58,262 nucleotides of DNA from Halogeometricum pallidum JCM 14848 (GTDB taxonomy: Archaea > Halobacteriota > Halobacteria > Halobacteriales > Haloferacaceae): contig NZ_AOIV01000026.1 of the NCBI RefSeq assembly GCF_000337095.1, positions 1 through 58,262 of the forward strand, given 5' to 3'. Each line of letters opens with the position of its first letter. Positions within the stretch are counted from its first letter, which is position 1. This document shows positions 45,324 through 54,351 of this stretch, in pieces. The notes beneath the pieces were generated by a model that was given only the letters and a program-made list of their open reading frames with translations, was not told where the DNA came from and made no database searches. Position numbers and translations under genes: made by a program.

Positions 45324-46406
45324 ATGTATGACTTTGCCGTCGTCGGCGTCGGTCCCGCGGGCGCGCGCTTCGCCCGTCGGGCCGCGGCGGCCGGCTACGA
45401 CGTCGTCGCCTTCGAGAAAGGCGAGGTCGGCACCCCGCTGGCCTGTTCGGGCCACGTCAGCACCGACATCTGGGCGTACGTCCCCGACGGAGCGAAGGAG
45501 CGTCTCCTCCAGAACCGCGTCTACGGCGCGAACTTCCACGTCGGCGGCGCGGACTCGAACTCCTACCCGTTCTACAAGACCGATGAGGTGTCGAACGTCA
45601 TCGACCGCGTGGAACTCGACCGGACGCTCGCCGACTGCGCGCGCGAGGCGGGCGCCGATGTGCGGGAGCGACACACCGTCACGAGCGTCGAAGAGCACCA
45701 CGACCGCGTCGAACTCACCGTCTCCGCGGCGGGCGAGGAGCGGACCGTCGAGGCGAAGATGGTCGCGGGTTGTGACGGTCCGGTCTCGCGCGTCCGCCGC
45801 CAGGTGGGACTCGACGAACCCGAGGAGATTCTGCACGGCGTCCTCGCGTTCGACGAGGCGACCGACGACGGCGACTTCGTCGACGTCCATCTCACCGTCC
45901 CGCGATTCTTCGCGTGGCGCATCCCGCGCGGCGAGGCGGGCGTCGAGTACGGCCTCGCCGCGCCGCCGGGCGCGGAGGTCAACGAGATGTTCGACGTGCT
46001 CACCGACCAGTACGACGTGGAGACGACGCACTTCTGTTCGGGTGGGATTCCCATCGGCCCGCCAGAACGGGTCACGACGCGCCGCGTCTTTCTGTTGGGT
46101 GACGCCGCCGCGCAGACGAAACCGTTCACCGGCGGCGGCATCCTGTACGGCATGACGGCCGCCGACTGCGCGATAGAGGCCGTCGACCCCGACGACCCGG
46201 CGACGCTCCGCGACTACGAGTCCGCGTGGCGCGCCGAACTATCGAAGGAGATTTCGATGGGTCGCTGGGTCCGTCGGGCGTACTCGCTCCCGGAACGGGT
46301 CCAGCACCTCGGCCTGCGGTCGCTCTCCGGCGAGATAGCCGTCCACATGGACAAGCCCACGTCCTTCTTCTCGCGGGAGCACCTCGGGACGCTGTTGGGT
46401 CGCTGA
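45324..46406 (+). CDS. Geranylgeranyl reductase-family flavoprotein
   Basis: A 360-residue FAD-dependent oxidoreductase. The Rossmann motif VGVGPAGARFARRAA is at the N-terminus, followed by LACSGHVS (the CxGxS-like active-site segment of geranylgeranyl reductases), and the FAD pyrophosphate block FLLGDAAAQTKPFTGGGI is near residue 255. In archaea such enzymes reduce the isoprenoid chains of ether lipids; some act on menaquinone. Haloarchaea carry several paralogues, so the exact substrate is open. A TATA-like GGTATTTGT lies about 30 nt upstream. Confidence 0.85.
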   Translation: MYDFAVVGVGPAGARFARRAAAAGYDVVAFEKGEVGTPLACSGHVSTDIWAYVPDGAKERLLQNRVYGANFHVGGADSNSYPFYKTDEVSNVIDRVELDRTLADCAREAGADVRERHTVTSVEEHHDRVELTVSAAGEERTVEAKMVAGCDGPVSRVRRQVGLDEPEEILHGVLAFDEATDDGDFVDVHLTVPRFFAWRIPRGEAGVEYGLAAPPGAEVNEMFDVLTDQYDVETTHFCSGGIPIGPPERVTTRRVFLLGDAAAQTKPFTGGGILYGMTAADCAIEAVDPDDPATLRDYESAWRAELSKEISMGRWVRRAYSLPERVQHLGLRSLSGEIAVHMDKPTSFFSREHLGTLLGR

Positions 46407-46439
46407 GGCGTTCGTCCCACGCGGTCCGGTCGCGTCGCC

Positions 46440-47534
46440 CTATTCTCGCGCGAGATACGCCGGCAGTCGCCGCGACGCGTCGCTGCCCTCCACGAACGGA
46501 AGCGCCGTCACGTCGGCGTCTACCTCCGCGCCGTCGACGCGGACCGTCACCGCGTCCGCGTCGAGGTCGAAATCCACCAGTGCCAACGCGATGGGTTCCT
46601 CCAGCGACGGACTCGCCACGCCCCGCGTCACCTCGCCGACGGAGGAGTCGCCGTCGAAGACGGCCGCGCCCGACTCGGGGACCGCTTCGGGTCGCAGGCC
46701 GACGAGGCGCTTGCTCGGTTGGCCCCGGTTTTCGACCTTCGAGACGACCTCCTGGCCGACGTAACAGCCCTTCTCGAAGTCCAAGGCGTTCCGGAGGCCG
46801 AGCACGTTCGGTACCTTACCCTCCAACTCCGTGTCGAACAGGGGGGTGCCGGCCTCGGCAGTGAGCGTCTCCCACGTCGCGTAGCCGAACGGCGGCGCGT
46901 TCATCCCGTTGGTGAGGAGCGTCTCGAAGACACGTTCGGCGTCGTCGGCCGCGCAGACGACTTCGTACCCCTCCTCGCCCGCGAGGCCGTCGCCCGCGAT
47001 GACGGTGACGCCCTCGTCGCCCATCGACCCGCGGACGAACGTCAGCGCGGGTTCCGGTGCGGCCGCGCCGTTGAGCACGCTCGCCACCTTCTCCGTCGAC
47101 TGCGGGCCGTGGACGCCGAACACGCCGAACTCCGTCGAGGCGTCCTGAATCGATACGTCCTGGATGAACACCTTGTCCGACCAGTCGTCGATCAGCGGTT
47201 CGGCGCGTTCGGGCGGCGTGAAGCAGAGCAGTCGCTCGCCCGCGTTGTAGACGTACATGTCGGTCTCGATGCGGCCTTGCGGGTCCAGCAGGAGGGCGTA
47301 GACGCCCTCGCTGTCGGCGTCGGGCACGCGGTTCGACACCGCGTTGTCGACGAACTCGACCCGGTCGTCACCCTCGACGACGACGACGCCGTAGCCCATC
47401 TCTATCACCGCCGCGCCCTTGCGGACCGCCCGGTGGGTTCGCTCCGGGCGGCCGTAGTCGCGGACGATGCGCCGGCCTGCGCGGGTCTCGAACGTCGCCC
47501 CGTACCGCTCGTGCATCTCCTCTACGACGGTCAT
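46440..47534 (-). CDS. ygfZ: YgfZ/GcvT-fold folate-binding protein
   Basis: A 364-residue protein of the GcvT fold with the YgfZ signature KGCYVGQE at residues 255-262, including the conserved Cys that defines the YgfZ/IBA57 group. These proteins help assemble or repair certain Fe-S clusters with folate. The glycine cleavage T-protein is the alternative, but it lacks that cysteine signature. The start ATG at 47534 has a TATA-like GTTTTTACT (minus strand, about 27 nt upstream). Confidence 0.88.
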   Translation of the reverse strand: MTVVEEMHERYGATFETRAGRRIVRDYGRPERTHRAVRKGAAVIEMGYGVVVVEGDDRVEFVDNAVSNRVPDADSEGVYALLLDPQGRIETDMYVYNAGERLLCFTPPERAEPLIDDWSDKVFIQDVSIQDASTEFGVFGVHGPQSTEKVASVLNGAAAPEPALTFVRGSMGDEGVTVIAGDGLAGEEGYEVVCAADDAERVFETLLTNGMNAPPFGYATWETLTAEAGTPLFDTELEGKVPNVLGLRNALDFEKGCYVGQEVVSKVENRGQPSKRLVGLRPEAVPESGAAVFDGDSSVGEVTRGVASPSLEEPIALALVDFDLDADAVTVRVDGAEVDADVTALPFVEGSDASRRLPAYLARE

Positions 47535-47602
47535 TACCTCACGTTCCGCACTCTGGAGTAAAAACGTCCTCGTCACGCGTCGACCCGCCTACGCGCCGTC
47601 GG

Positions 47603-47902
47603 TCACAGTCCGAACCGCTCGCGGACGGCGTCGATGAAACTCCGCTCTTCCTCGGGTTCCGCCGTCGGGTCCGGGACCACCCGGTCGGCCGGGAGGATGA
47701 CCACGCGGTCCTCGCCGCTGTCGACCGAGATGAGTCCGTCGGACTTCAGCGCCGACAGCGCCTCCTCGATGGTGTCGATGTCGGCGTCGACGGCCGCGCG
47801 CAACTCGAAGACGGTCATACCCTCTTCGGCCCGGTCGACGAGTGCGTCGAGGAGGTCGACCTCCACGTCTCGTCGGTCTCGAAACTCCCGCCGCGCTCTC
47901 AT
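47603..47902 (-). CDS. Winged-helix-like protein (DUF6432-like)
   Basis: A 99-residue protein whose core (VDLLDALVDRAEEGMTVFELRAAVDADIDTIEEALSALKSDGLISV) has the helix-turn-helix-wing order of MarR-like regulators, followed by an acidic tail. I recall a haloarchaeal family DUF6432 with this look; the number is tentative. The ATG at 47902 has TATAAA about 27 nt upstream on the minus strand. It is divergent from the DUF7093-like gene. The targets are unknown. Confidence 0.75.
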   Translation of the reverse strand: MRARREFRDRRDVEVDLLDALVDRAEEGMTVFELRAAVDADIDTIEEALSALKSDGLISVDSGEDRVVILPADRVVPDPTAEPEEERSFIDAVRERFGL

Positions 47903-48028
47903 GCTCGGTACATCGTCCGCGGGCGGTTTATACTGTCCCCCGAGCGTGCTCCCGAGTAGCACACCAAATGCCGGGCGTCGGACGGCGAGGGGGTACATTT
48001 TAGTCGTTGAGTTTCCGAAAGGCGGGTA

Positions 48029-49093
48029 ATGGGACTCAAGTGCCGTCTACTCGGGCATCAGTACGGGGACCCCGAGATAGAACGCGAACGCGAGGAGAAG
48101 GGCGACGAAGTCGTCGTCACCATCCGGGAGATTCAGGTGTGCCAGAAGTGCGGGGCCGAACACGTCGTCAGCGAGAACAAGGAGATCACCGCCATCCGAA
48201 GCGCACAGGAGGTGGGACTGGATCGACAGACGGACGCCGCGCCCGAGGCGGCCGACCCCGCGGCCGCCGACCCCGAAACCTCGCCCGTCGACGACCCCGG
48301 TTCCCATATCGCTGAGGCGGAACCCGACGCGTCGAACCCGTTCTCGGCGGAGGCCGCGGACGGCGACAACGCGGGCGCGGCCGACGCGTCCGACGCCGCC
48401 GCGGAACCCGCGACCGACGCCGACTCGGAGTCGTTCAACGACGACGACTTCGAACCGCCGTCGGACCCCGATGAGGACGACGCGGTCATCCTCGGCGACG
48501 AGGACACCGAACGCGACGAGACGCAGTGGCCCGAGGAGACGGGCGCCGACCCCGCGGCGGCGGCGCAGGAGTCCGCGGCGCAGGACACGCCGACGCGGGA
48601 GTCGACGGACGGTCAACCGGTCCCGACCGACCCGCCCGCCGAGGAGGACGAACCGGTCACGGACGACGCGGAGTTCATCGACGCCGACGAGGAGGCGGTC
48701 GAGGCGCCCGACATCGACCGCGGCCACGGCGAGTGGCCCGAACGGACCGACTTGGAGGAGCGACAGACTTCCTGGCCCGTCCAGGAGAGCGAAGACGAAG
48801 GGTTCGAGGCGGAACCGTCCGACGGCACGGCGTCGGAGGTGTCGTTCGGCGGCCTCGCACCCGAGGCGAACGGGCGGTCGTCCGACGAGGCGACTCGCGC
48901 CGGCGGCGACGCCGACGACGGGGTGGGCCGCGCGGAGTCGCGGGGGGAACTGCAGGCCGACGTCCCCGACGACCGAATCGAGTTCTACTGTCCGAACTGC
49001 GGTCACGCCCGAGGGGCGGGCGTCTCCTCGATGCGCGCGGGCGACATCTGCCCCGAGTGCCGACAGGGGTACATCGCCGAACGCCGACTGTAG
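48029..49093 (+). CDS. Zinc-ribbon protein with long acidic disordered linker (DUF7093-like)
   Basis: A 354-residue protein. The N-terminal module has C5, H10, C38 and C41. A linker of roughly 250 residues is rich in Asp, Glu, Ala and Pro. A C-terminal ribbon holds C321, C324, C341 and C344 (CPNCGHARG and CPECRQG). Three Trp-Pro elements (QWPEETG, EWPERTD, SWPVQES) stand out within the acidic linker. The name DUF7093 is tentative. The promoter ATTTTAG at about 47998 gives a leaderless start. It may tether partners, but the function is unknown. Confidence 0.75.
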   Translation: MGLKCRLLGHQYGDPEIEREREEKGDEVVVTIREIQVCQKCGAEHVVSENKEITAIRSAQEVGLDRQTDAAPEAADPAAADPETSPVDDPGSHIAEAEPDASNPFSAEAADGDNAGAADASDAAAEPATDADSESFNDDDFEPPSDPDEDDAVILGDEDTERDETQWPEETGADPAAAAQESAAQDTPTRESTDGQPVPTDPPAEEDEPVTDDAEFIDADEEAVEAPDIDRGHGEWPERTDLEERQTSWPVQESEDEGFEAEPSDGTASEVSFGGLAPEANGRSSDEATRAGGDADDGVGRAESRGELQADVPDDRIEFYCPNCGHARGAGVSSMRAGDICPECRQGYIAERRL

Positions 49094-49141
49094 TCTCTCC
49101 CCCGGCATTTCGCGAACCGACTTATAGGCGGCGCGAGACGC

Positions 49142-49190
49142 TTTTATACGGCATAAGAAGCGACGAGGGACGAAACAGGTAAACCGTCCC
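49142..49190 (+). promoter_or_regulatory. Promoter and short hairpin ahead of the DUF5611-like gene
   Basis: TTTTATA (49142-49148) is a strong TATA-like box. The predicted start near 49172 leaves a leader of about 35 nt. GGGACG (49167-49172) can pair with CGTCCC (49185-49190), giving a 6-bp stem at or near the mRNA 5' end, unusual in a window where most messages look leaderless. Confidence 0.4.
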
Positions 49191-49207
49191 CTGTCAAACG
49201 ACGGGCC

Positions 49208-49588
49208 ATGAAGGAGTACAAGATGCGCCGCGGCGAGACCCTCGACGAGCGAGTACCCGACATGGAGTCGTACATCGAGGACATGTTCGGTCCCATCACC
49301 GAGACGATGGACTACAAAGGGAGCGACCTGCACGTCGTCGGCGAACCCTCGAATCCCGTCTTCGAGAAGATAGTCGCCGGCGCGGTGAAGTACAGCGGTA
49401 AGAAGGACAAACTCGCCGTCGAGTTCCACGAACGCGACCCGACGGAACTCGGTCCCGACGAACTCGAAGCGGCCGGCGACGCCGTCGACGCCAAGAACAC
49501 GTTCCTCCTCGAAGCGACCGGACGGGACGCCAAGTCGCGCCGCGACTCGCTGAAGCGGTCCGTCGAGGACGAATCTCCCGACTACTGA
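49208..49588 (+). CDS. DUF5611-like conserved protein
   Basis: A 126-residue protein starting MKEYKMRRGETLDERVPDMESYIEDMFG and containing DLHVVGEPSNPVFEKIVAGAVKYSGKKDKLAVEF. It resembles a conserved archaeal family I know as DUF5611, whose role is undefined. The sequence is soluble and acidic with a basic C-terminal stretch (RDAKSRRDSLKRS). It lies between the DUF7093-like gene and the convergent SDR. Confidence 0.8.
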   Translation: MKEYKMRRGETLDERVPDMESYIEDMFGPITETMDYKGSDLHVVGEPSNPVFEKIVAGAVKYSGKKDKLAVEFHERDPTELGPDELEAAGDAVDAKNTFLLEATGRDAKSRRDSLKRSVEDESPDY

Positions 49589-49669
49589 GCGGGTCTCTTC
49601 TCCGCGCGGGCGACGCCGCGCGCCCGTCACCGACCGGGAGCGACCGCGTCCCGCCGCGAGTTCCTCCGC

Positions 49670-50410
49670 TCAGATCCGTTCCGGGAGCCATCCCCCGTCG
49701 ACTTCGACGTTCTCACCGGAGAGGTACTCCGACCCCTCGTCCCAGAAGAAGGAGACGGCGTGAGCGACGTCGTCGACGCCCGCCCACCGGCCCCGCGGTG
49801 CGTCCTCGGGGAACTCGTCGGACGTCTCGACGACGTACGGCGAGACGGCGTTCACCGTCACGCCGTCGTCTTGGGTGTCCGCCGCGAGCATCCGCGTGAA
49901 CATCAGCACGCCCGTCTTCGCCACGAAGTACGGGAAGTTCTTCGGGGCGACGAGCGCCTTCTCGCTGCCGGCGTACCCGATATTGACGATGCGCCCCCAC
50001 GACTGCTCGCGCATTCCGGGGAGCGCGCGCTTCGAGCAGAGCACGGTACCGTAGAAGTTCGTCTCCATCACCCGCCGCCACGTCTCGAACTCTATTTCCT
50101 CCCAGTGGGTGGGCGCGAAGTCGCCGACGTTGTTCACCAGGAGGTCCACGGTTCCCAGTTCCGCCTCGGCGGCGTCGAACACCGCGTCGACGTCGTCGGG
50201 GTCCGTCACGTCGCCTCGAACCGTCGTCGCGGCGGGGGCGCCGAGTTCGCGCGCCTCGACGGCCGCCTCCGCCGCCGCCTCCTCGCTGGTGTGGTAGTGT
50301 ATCGCCACGGACGCCCCCGAGGCGGCGGCGCGGAGGGCTATCGCCCGGCCGATACCGCTGGAACTCCCGGTGACCAACGCGACGCGGCCGTCCAACTCTG
50401 GTGAGAGCAT
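49670..50410 (-). CDS. Short-chain dehydrogenase/reductase
   Basis: A 246-residue classical SDR with the cofactor motif TGSSSGIGRAI, the NNVGDF element and the catalytic YFVAK Tyr-Lys pair. The usual catalytic Ser 13 residues before the Tyr is not at its normal place: the region reads NIGYAGSEKALVAPKNFPY, two residues longer than usual, so catalysis or alignment there is uncertain. The start ATG at 50410 replaces a longer frame. It is divergent from the UspA gene. The substrate is unknown. Confidence 0.85.
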   Translation of the reverse strand: MLSPELDGRVALVTGSSSGIGRAIALRAAASGASVAIHYHTSEEAAAEAAVEARELGAPAATTVRGDVTDPDDVDAVFDAAEAELGTVDLLVNNVGDFAPTHWEEIEFETWRRVMETNFYGTVLCSKRALPGMREQSWGRIVNIGYAGSEKALVAPKNFPYFVAKTGVLMFTRMLAADTQDDGVTVNAVSPYVVETSDEFPEDAPRGRWAGVDDVAHAVSFFWDEGSEYLSGENVEVDGGWLPERI

Positions 50411-50567
50411 ACGACTTCGTTCGTGGGAGCCCACATTACGCCGTCGCCCTCGGCGCGCCGCCGGGTCCGTCGCCGTCTCCGATTTGTCCGGTTCGACGGG
50501 ACGACGCGGAGAAAGTTACATGATGCTAGCACGTGACCTGGGACCGTACGCCGCGACCGCCAGTGGC

Positions 50568-50593
50568 TCGCTCGAATATTTAATTCGTAAGCG
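50568..50593. promoter_or_regulatory. Extended AT-rich dyad upstream of UspA
   Basis: CGAAT-ATTTA-ATTCG (50573-50587) flanked by CTCGCT and AGCGAG arms, the latter with a 2-nt bulge. It lies in the region shared by the divergent SDR and UspA genes and may bind a regulator. Confidence 0.4.
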
Positions 50594-50611
50594 AGTAAAT
50601 AATCGCCACAG

Positions 50612-50619
50612 TTAAGTTT
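50612..50619 (+). promoter_or_regulatory. TATA-like box of the UspA gene
   Basis: TTAAGTTT centred about 25 nt before the ATG at 50640, consistent with a leaderless transcript. The glucokinase gene downstream has a similar TTAGTTAAGT box at about 51181-51190. Confidence 0.5.
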
Positions 50620-50639
50620 CCGGGGGTGATAGCGTAGTT

Positions 50640-51098
50640 ATGGCCATAGAGACCATCCTGTTAGCCGTCGGCCCGGGCGATGCAGACCGACTCGACCGAC
50701 TCGCCGAGGAGACGATAGACGTCGCCGGACCGACCGGCGCCCGCGTCATCCTCGGGCACGTCTTCACGCGCGAGGAGTACGATTCGGCCCTCGACAACCT
50801 CGACTTCGACCGAACGGCCGACGAGGTGACCCCGGACGACGTGGCGACGCGACACTCGACGGTCCGCGAACTCGTCGCGACACTCGACGAGGCCGGCATC
50901 GAGTACGGGATTCGCGGGCGCGTCGGCGACCACGGGGAGTCCATCGTGAACCTCGCGAAGAACGTCGACGCCGACCGAATCGTCGTCGGCGGCCGCCGCC
51001 GGTCGCCAGCCGGGAAGGCCGTCTTCGGCAGCGTCGCTCAGGAAGTCATGCTCTCGGCGCCCTGTCCGGTCACGTTCGTTCGCGCGGACACGAAGTAA
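50640..51098 (+). CDS. Universal stress protein (UspA family)
   Basis: A 152-residue single UspA domain. It starts AIETILLAVGPGDADRLDRL and ends with the nucleotide-binding motif VVGGRRRSPAGKAVFGSVAQEVMLSAPCPVTFV, quoted by its ends, which has the GxxG-(9x)-G-S pattern of ATP-binding Usp proteins. Such proteins respond to stress or energy state. It has its own promoter with an AT-rich dyad upstream. Confidence 0.9.
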   Translation: MAIETILLAVGPGDADRLDRLAEETIDVAGPTGARVILGHVFTREEYDSALDNLDFDRTADEVTPDDVATRHSTVRELVATLDEAGIEYGIRGRVGDHGESIVNLAKNVDADRIVVGGRRRSPAGKAVFGSVAQEVMLSAPCPVTFVRADTK

Positions 51099-51214
51099 CG
51101 GTCGGACGGGAAGCCGTTCCCGGCGCGTGCACGCGCTTTCGACGCGTGCAAATCGAACTCGGATTCGTGTGAGAAACCTCTTAGTTAAGTGCGGGGCAAA
51201 CGGGTATCGGTACA

Positions 51215-52186
51215 ATGGCCTACTACGTGGGTGTCGATCTCGGGGCGACCAACGTCCGCGCGGTCGTAGCCGACGAAGACGGCACGGTCCTCAGCAGTCG
51301 CAGCGACCAGACGCCTCGCGGTCCGACCGGCATCGCCATCACGGAGGCGATCCTCAGAATCGTCCGCGAGGCGTGTTCGGGGGCGGACGTCGAACCCCAG
51401 GATGCGGTCGCCGCCGGTGTCGCCTCCATCGGTCCGTTGGACCTGGCCGAGGGCGCCGTCGAAAATCCGGCGAACCTCCCCGACACCATCGATAGAATCC
51501 CCCTCACGGGACCGCTCTCGGTCCTCCTCGACACCGACCGAGTCTACCTCCACAACGACACGAACGCGGGCGTCATCGGCGAGCGGTTCCACTCCGAACG
51601 GAACCCCGACGACATGGTGTACGTCACCATCTCCTCGGGGGTCGGCGCGGGCGTCTGCGTCGACGGCAACGTGCTCTCGGGGTGGGACGGCAACGCCGGC
51701 GAGGTCGGGCACATGACGCTCGACCCGCAGGGCGAACTCACCTGCGGATGCGGACACGACGGTCACTGGGAGGCGTACTGTTCGGGGAACAACATCCCCC
51801 GATACGCGAGATTCCTCTACGAGGAGGACGGCAGCGTGGACACCGTCCTCCCCATGGAAGACCCCGACTTCTCGGCGGTGGATATCTTCGAACACGCCGA
51901 GGACGACGAGTTCGCGCGCCACGTGGTCGACCAGGTAGGCCACTGGAACGCGATGGGCATCGCCAACATCGTCCACGCGTACGCCCCGCTCACTATCTAC
52001 GTCGGCGGCGCCGTCGCCCTCAACAATCCCGACCTCATCCTCGAACCCATCCGCGAACGGATGGACGAGATGGTGATGGTGAACGTCCCGCAGATAGAAC
52101 TGACGACGCTCGGCGACGAAGTCGTCGTGCAGGGCGCGTTGGCGAGTGCGTTGACCGGGGGCACTGGTGACCGTTCGCGCCTGTAG
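51215..52186 (+). CDS. glk: ROK-family glucokinase with altered zinc motif
   Basis: A 323-residue ROK-family sugar kinase; ATP-dependent glucose phosphorylation is the likely role. The phosphate motif GVDLGATN is at residues 6-13, the catalytic Asp115 in HNDTN, and the zinc region has H166, C177 and C179. The third ROK cysteine (pattern CxCGxxGCxE) is replaced by H184 in CGCGHDGHWE. The stop codon lies inside a hairpin (52174-52194) and the first unit of a 58-bp tandem repeat. N-acetylglucosamine or another hexose is a possible alternative substrate. Confidence 0.87.
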   Translation: MAYYVGVDLGATNVRAVVADEDGTVLSSRSDQTPRGPTGIAITEAILRIVREACSGADVEPQDAVAAGVASIGPLDLAEGAVENPANLPDTIDRIPLTGPLSVLLDTDRVYLHNDTNAGVIGERFHSERNPDDMVYVTISSGVGAGVCVDGNVLSGWDGNAGEVGHMTLDPQGELTCGCGHDGHWEAYCSGNNIPRYARFLYEEDGSVDTVLPMEDPDFSAVDIFEHAEDDEFARHVVDQVGHWNAMGIANIVHAYAPLTIYVGGAVALNNPDLILEPIRERMDEMVMVNVPQIELTTLGDEVVVQGALASALTGGTGDRSRL

Positions 52187-52301
52187 GGCGCGAAAATTCA
52201 CGAGTGGTCCCGCAGGCGGGACCGGCGACCGTTCGCGGATGTAGGTCGCGAAGATTCGGGCGTTCCTTCGCAGGCGGGACCGACGACCGTTCCGCTGCCC
52301 G
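52169..52301. repeat. 58-bp tandem repeat across the glk stop codon
   Basis: Unit 1 is 52169-52226, unit 2 is 52227-52284 (about 45 of 58 positions equal), and a partial third starts at 52285. Each full unit begins GACCGTTCGCG and ends GGCGGGACCG. Unit 1 holds two perfect 8-bp hairpins (52174-52181 with 52187-52194, and 52206-52213 with 52216-52223), the first enclosing the glk stop codon at 52184-52186. Unit 2 keeps weaker versions. Confidence 0.7.
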
Positions 52302-52386
52302 CCCCGCGCCCGCCGTCTGACCCTCTCCTTCGCCTTCTCCCCCCGTCGAACCGCCGACTTATCCCGCTCGAAACCCGAACGAGCGT

Positions 52387-53904
52387 ATGCGCCGCCGCGA
52401 CTTCCTCCGCACCGGCGCGCTCGTCGGTGCCACCGGTCTCCTCTCCGCCGCCGCGACGCCGACGGCCGCCCACCCCGGCCCGTACCAACCGTACGGTCGC
52501 GTCGACGTCGCGGGGACGAAGGAGGCCGTCACCTCGCCGGACGGCAGCGTCGCCTACCTCGCCACCGGCACCGGGTACGCGACGGTCGACGTCTCCGTCC
52601 CCGACCGCCCGGAACTCCTCGCCGACGTGCGGGGACCCCTCGCGGACCACGAAGCCGGTCCGCTCCGCGGCATCTACGACGTGAAACTCGACGCGACCGA
52701 CCCCGAGACGCTGGTCGTCGTCGGTCCGGCGAACCCCCTGCCCGGCGCCGTCGCGGGCGCCCTCGTCGTCGACGTCTCCGACCCCGCCGCGCCCGAACGC
52801 GTCGCCTTCCACGAGACCGACTTTCCCATCCACAACTGCTTCGTCCGCGACGGCTTGGCCTACCTGACGAAGAACGACGGCGAGACGAACGCCCTCGCGG
52901 TTCTCGACATCGACTCCGGCGAGACGCTCTCGGAGTGGACGCTCACGGGCGTCGACGGCGCGTGGGCGGACGTGCGGAACGGGCGACGGGCCGTCCACGA
53001 CGTCTTCGTCGGCGGGGACACCGCCTACGTCGCCCACTGGGACGCGGGCACGTGGATTTTGGACGTCTCGGACCCGACGAACCCGACCCACATCGGCGGC
53101 GTCGAGGTTCCCGACCCCGCCGAACTCGCGGCTTCGAACGCCGAGAGCCGACGGGAGGGCGTCCTCCCGCCGGGCAACCACCACTACGTCGCCACCGACG
53201 AGTCGGGGACGCTCCTCGGCGTCGGCAAGGAGTCGTGGGCGCAGCGAATCGGCGGAGGCGACGAGGGAGCGGACGGGACCGGCGAGTCGCGCCTCGTCGG
53301 CGGCCCCTCCGGCATCGACCTCTGGGACGTGTCGGACCCCGCCGCACCCCGGAGGCTCTCGACTATCGACCCGCCGCCGTCGCCGGACCCGACGTACGGC
53401 GGCGTCTGGACCACCGCGCACAACTTCGAGTTCGCCGACGGCCGCCTGTACTCCTCGTGGTACCGCGGCGGCGTCAAGCGCCACGACGTGTCGGACCCGC
53501 GGAATCCCGAACCGCTCTCGTGGTGGCGGATGCCCGACGAGGCGTCGTTCTGGACCGCCCGCCTCGCCCGACCGGGCGCGCAGGAGGGATTCTTCGTCGG
53601 CGCGAGTCGCGGCGTCGGCGACGTGCCGGGCCGCCTGTACACGTTCCCCGACCACGCGGGCCAACAGGCGTCGCCGCCGTCGCTCACGTCCGCCTCCGCG
53701 GCGACCGAGACGGAATCCCCCGTGGCGACGGCGACGTCGGAGGGAAGCACCGGCGGTACGGCGGCGGCGACCGGCGAACCGGACGAACCGGATGAATCGG
53801 ACGACGGCGCGTCGGCGTCCGCGCCCGGATTCGGTGCGGGCGCCGCCGCGGGCGCACTCGGCCTCGCCTCGTGGCGACTCCTCCGGCGCGCCCGACGGAA
53901 GTAA
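52387..53904 (+). CDS. Tat-exported LVIVD-repeat protein with PGF-CTERM-like tail
   Basis: A 505-residue secreted protein. The Tat signal is [17 protein letters not shown]. At least five LVIVD-type repeats with DVSDPxxP-like cores follow ([40 protein letters not shown]), a propeller fold. A low-complexity Thr/Ser/Glu/Asp linker (about residues 440-475) leads to the C-terminal [18 protein letters not shown] helix and a basic tail LLRRARRK, which is the pattern of archaeosortase substrates. The protein is thus expected to be a lipid-anchored, folded-exported surface protein. Its function is unknown. Confidence 0.83.
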   Translation: MRRRDFLRTGALVGATGLLSAAATPTAAHPGPYQPYGRVDVAGTKEAVTSPDGSVAYLATGTGYATVDVSVPDRPELLADVRGPLADHEAGPLRGIYDVKLDATDPETLVVVGPANPLPGAVAGALVVDVSDPAAPERVAFHETDFPIHNCFVRDGLAYLTKNDGETNALAVLDIDSGETLSEWTLTGVDGAWADVRNGRRAVHDVFVGGDTAYVAHWDAGTWILDVSDPTNPTHIGGVEVPDPAELAASNAESRREGVLPPGNHHYVATDESGTLLGVGKESWAQRIGGGDEGADGTGESRLVGGPSGIDLWDVSDPAAPRRLSTIDPPPSPDPTYGGVWTTAHNFEFADGRLYSSWYRGGVKRHDVSDPRNPEPLSWWRMPDEASFWTARLARPGAQEGFFVGASRGVGDVPGRLYTFPDHAGQQASPPSLTSASAATETESPVATATSEGSTGGTAAATGEPDEPDESDDGASASAPGFGAGAAAGALGLASWRLLRRARRK

Positions 53905-54018
53905 CCGTCCCCTCGAACGCCCGAATCCGAGCGATAGACCGTGAGAAACATCCGTTCACGTGTCGGCGCCCAGACGGTAACCGGAAGGCATCAAAGTGTG
54001 GGGCGCGAAGGGAAGCGT

Positions 54019-54351
54019 ATGAGCGACGACGGGGACTCGCTGAAACGGCGTATCGAGGACTGGATGGTCGGCCAGATGCCCATCATCCAGATGCACGGCG
54101 GCGACAGCGTCGTCCGCAAGGCCGACGCCGAGTCCGGCGAAGTCGTCGTCGAACTCGGCGGCGCCTGCTCGGGGTGCGGCATCTCGAACATCACCGCGAA
54201 CAACATCAAATCCGACCTCATCATGGACTTCGACGACGTGACGGACGTGCAGGTGAAGGTCCCGAGCTCGGGCGACCACGGCGCCAGCACGGTCGAGGGC
54301 GGCCGCGGCGGCGAACTCCAGTACGGCGACGAAGACACCGGGCACTTCTAA
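54019..54351 (+). CDS. NifU C-terminal-domain Fe-S scaffold-like protein
   Basis: A 110-residue protein with the NifU-type domain and the cluster-ligating CSGCG motif in [19 protein letters not shown]. Such stand-alone proteins carry or deliver Fe-S clusters. The ATG at 54019 was chosen over an upstream GTG frame. The C-terminus is Gly/Glu-rich. A composite palindrome follows immediately after the stop. Confidence 0.85.
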   Translation: MSDDGDSLKRRIEDWMVGQMPIIQMHGGDSVVRKADAESGEVVVELGGACSGCGISNITANNIKSDLIMDFDDVTDVQVKVPSSGDHGASTVEGGRGGELQYGDEDTGHF

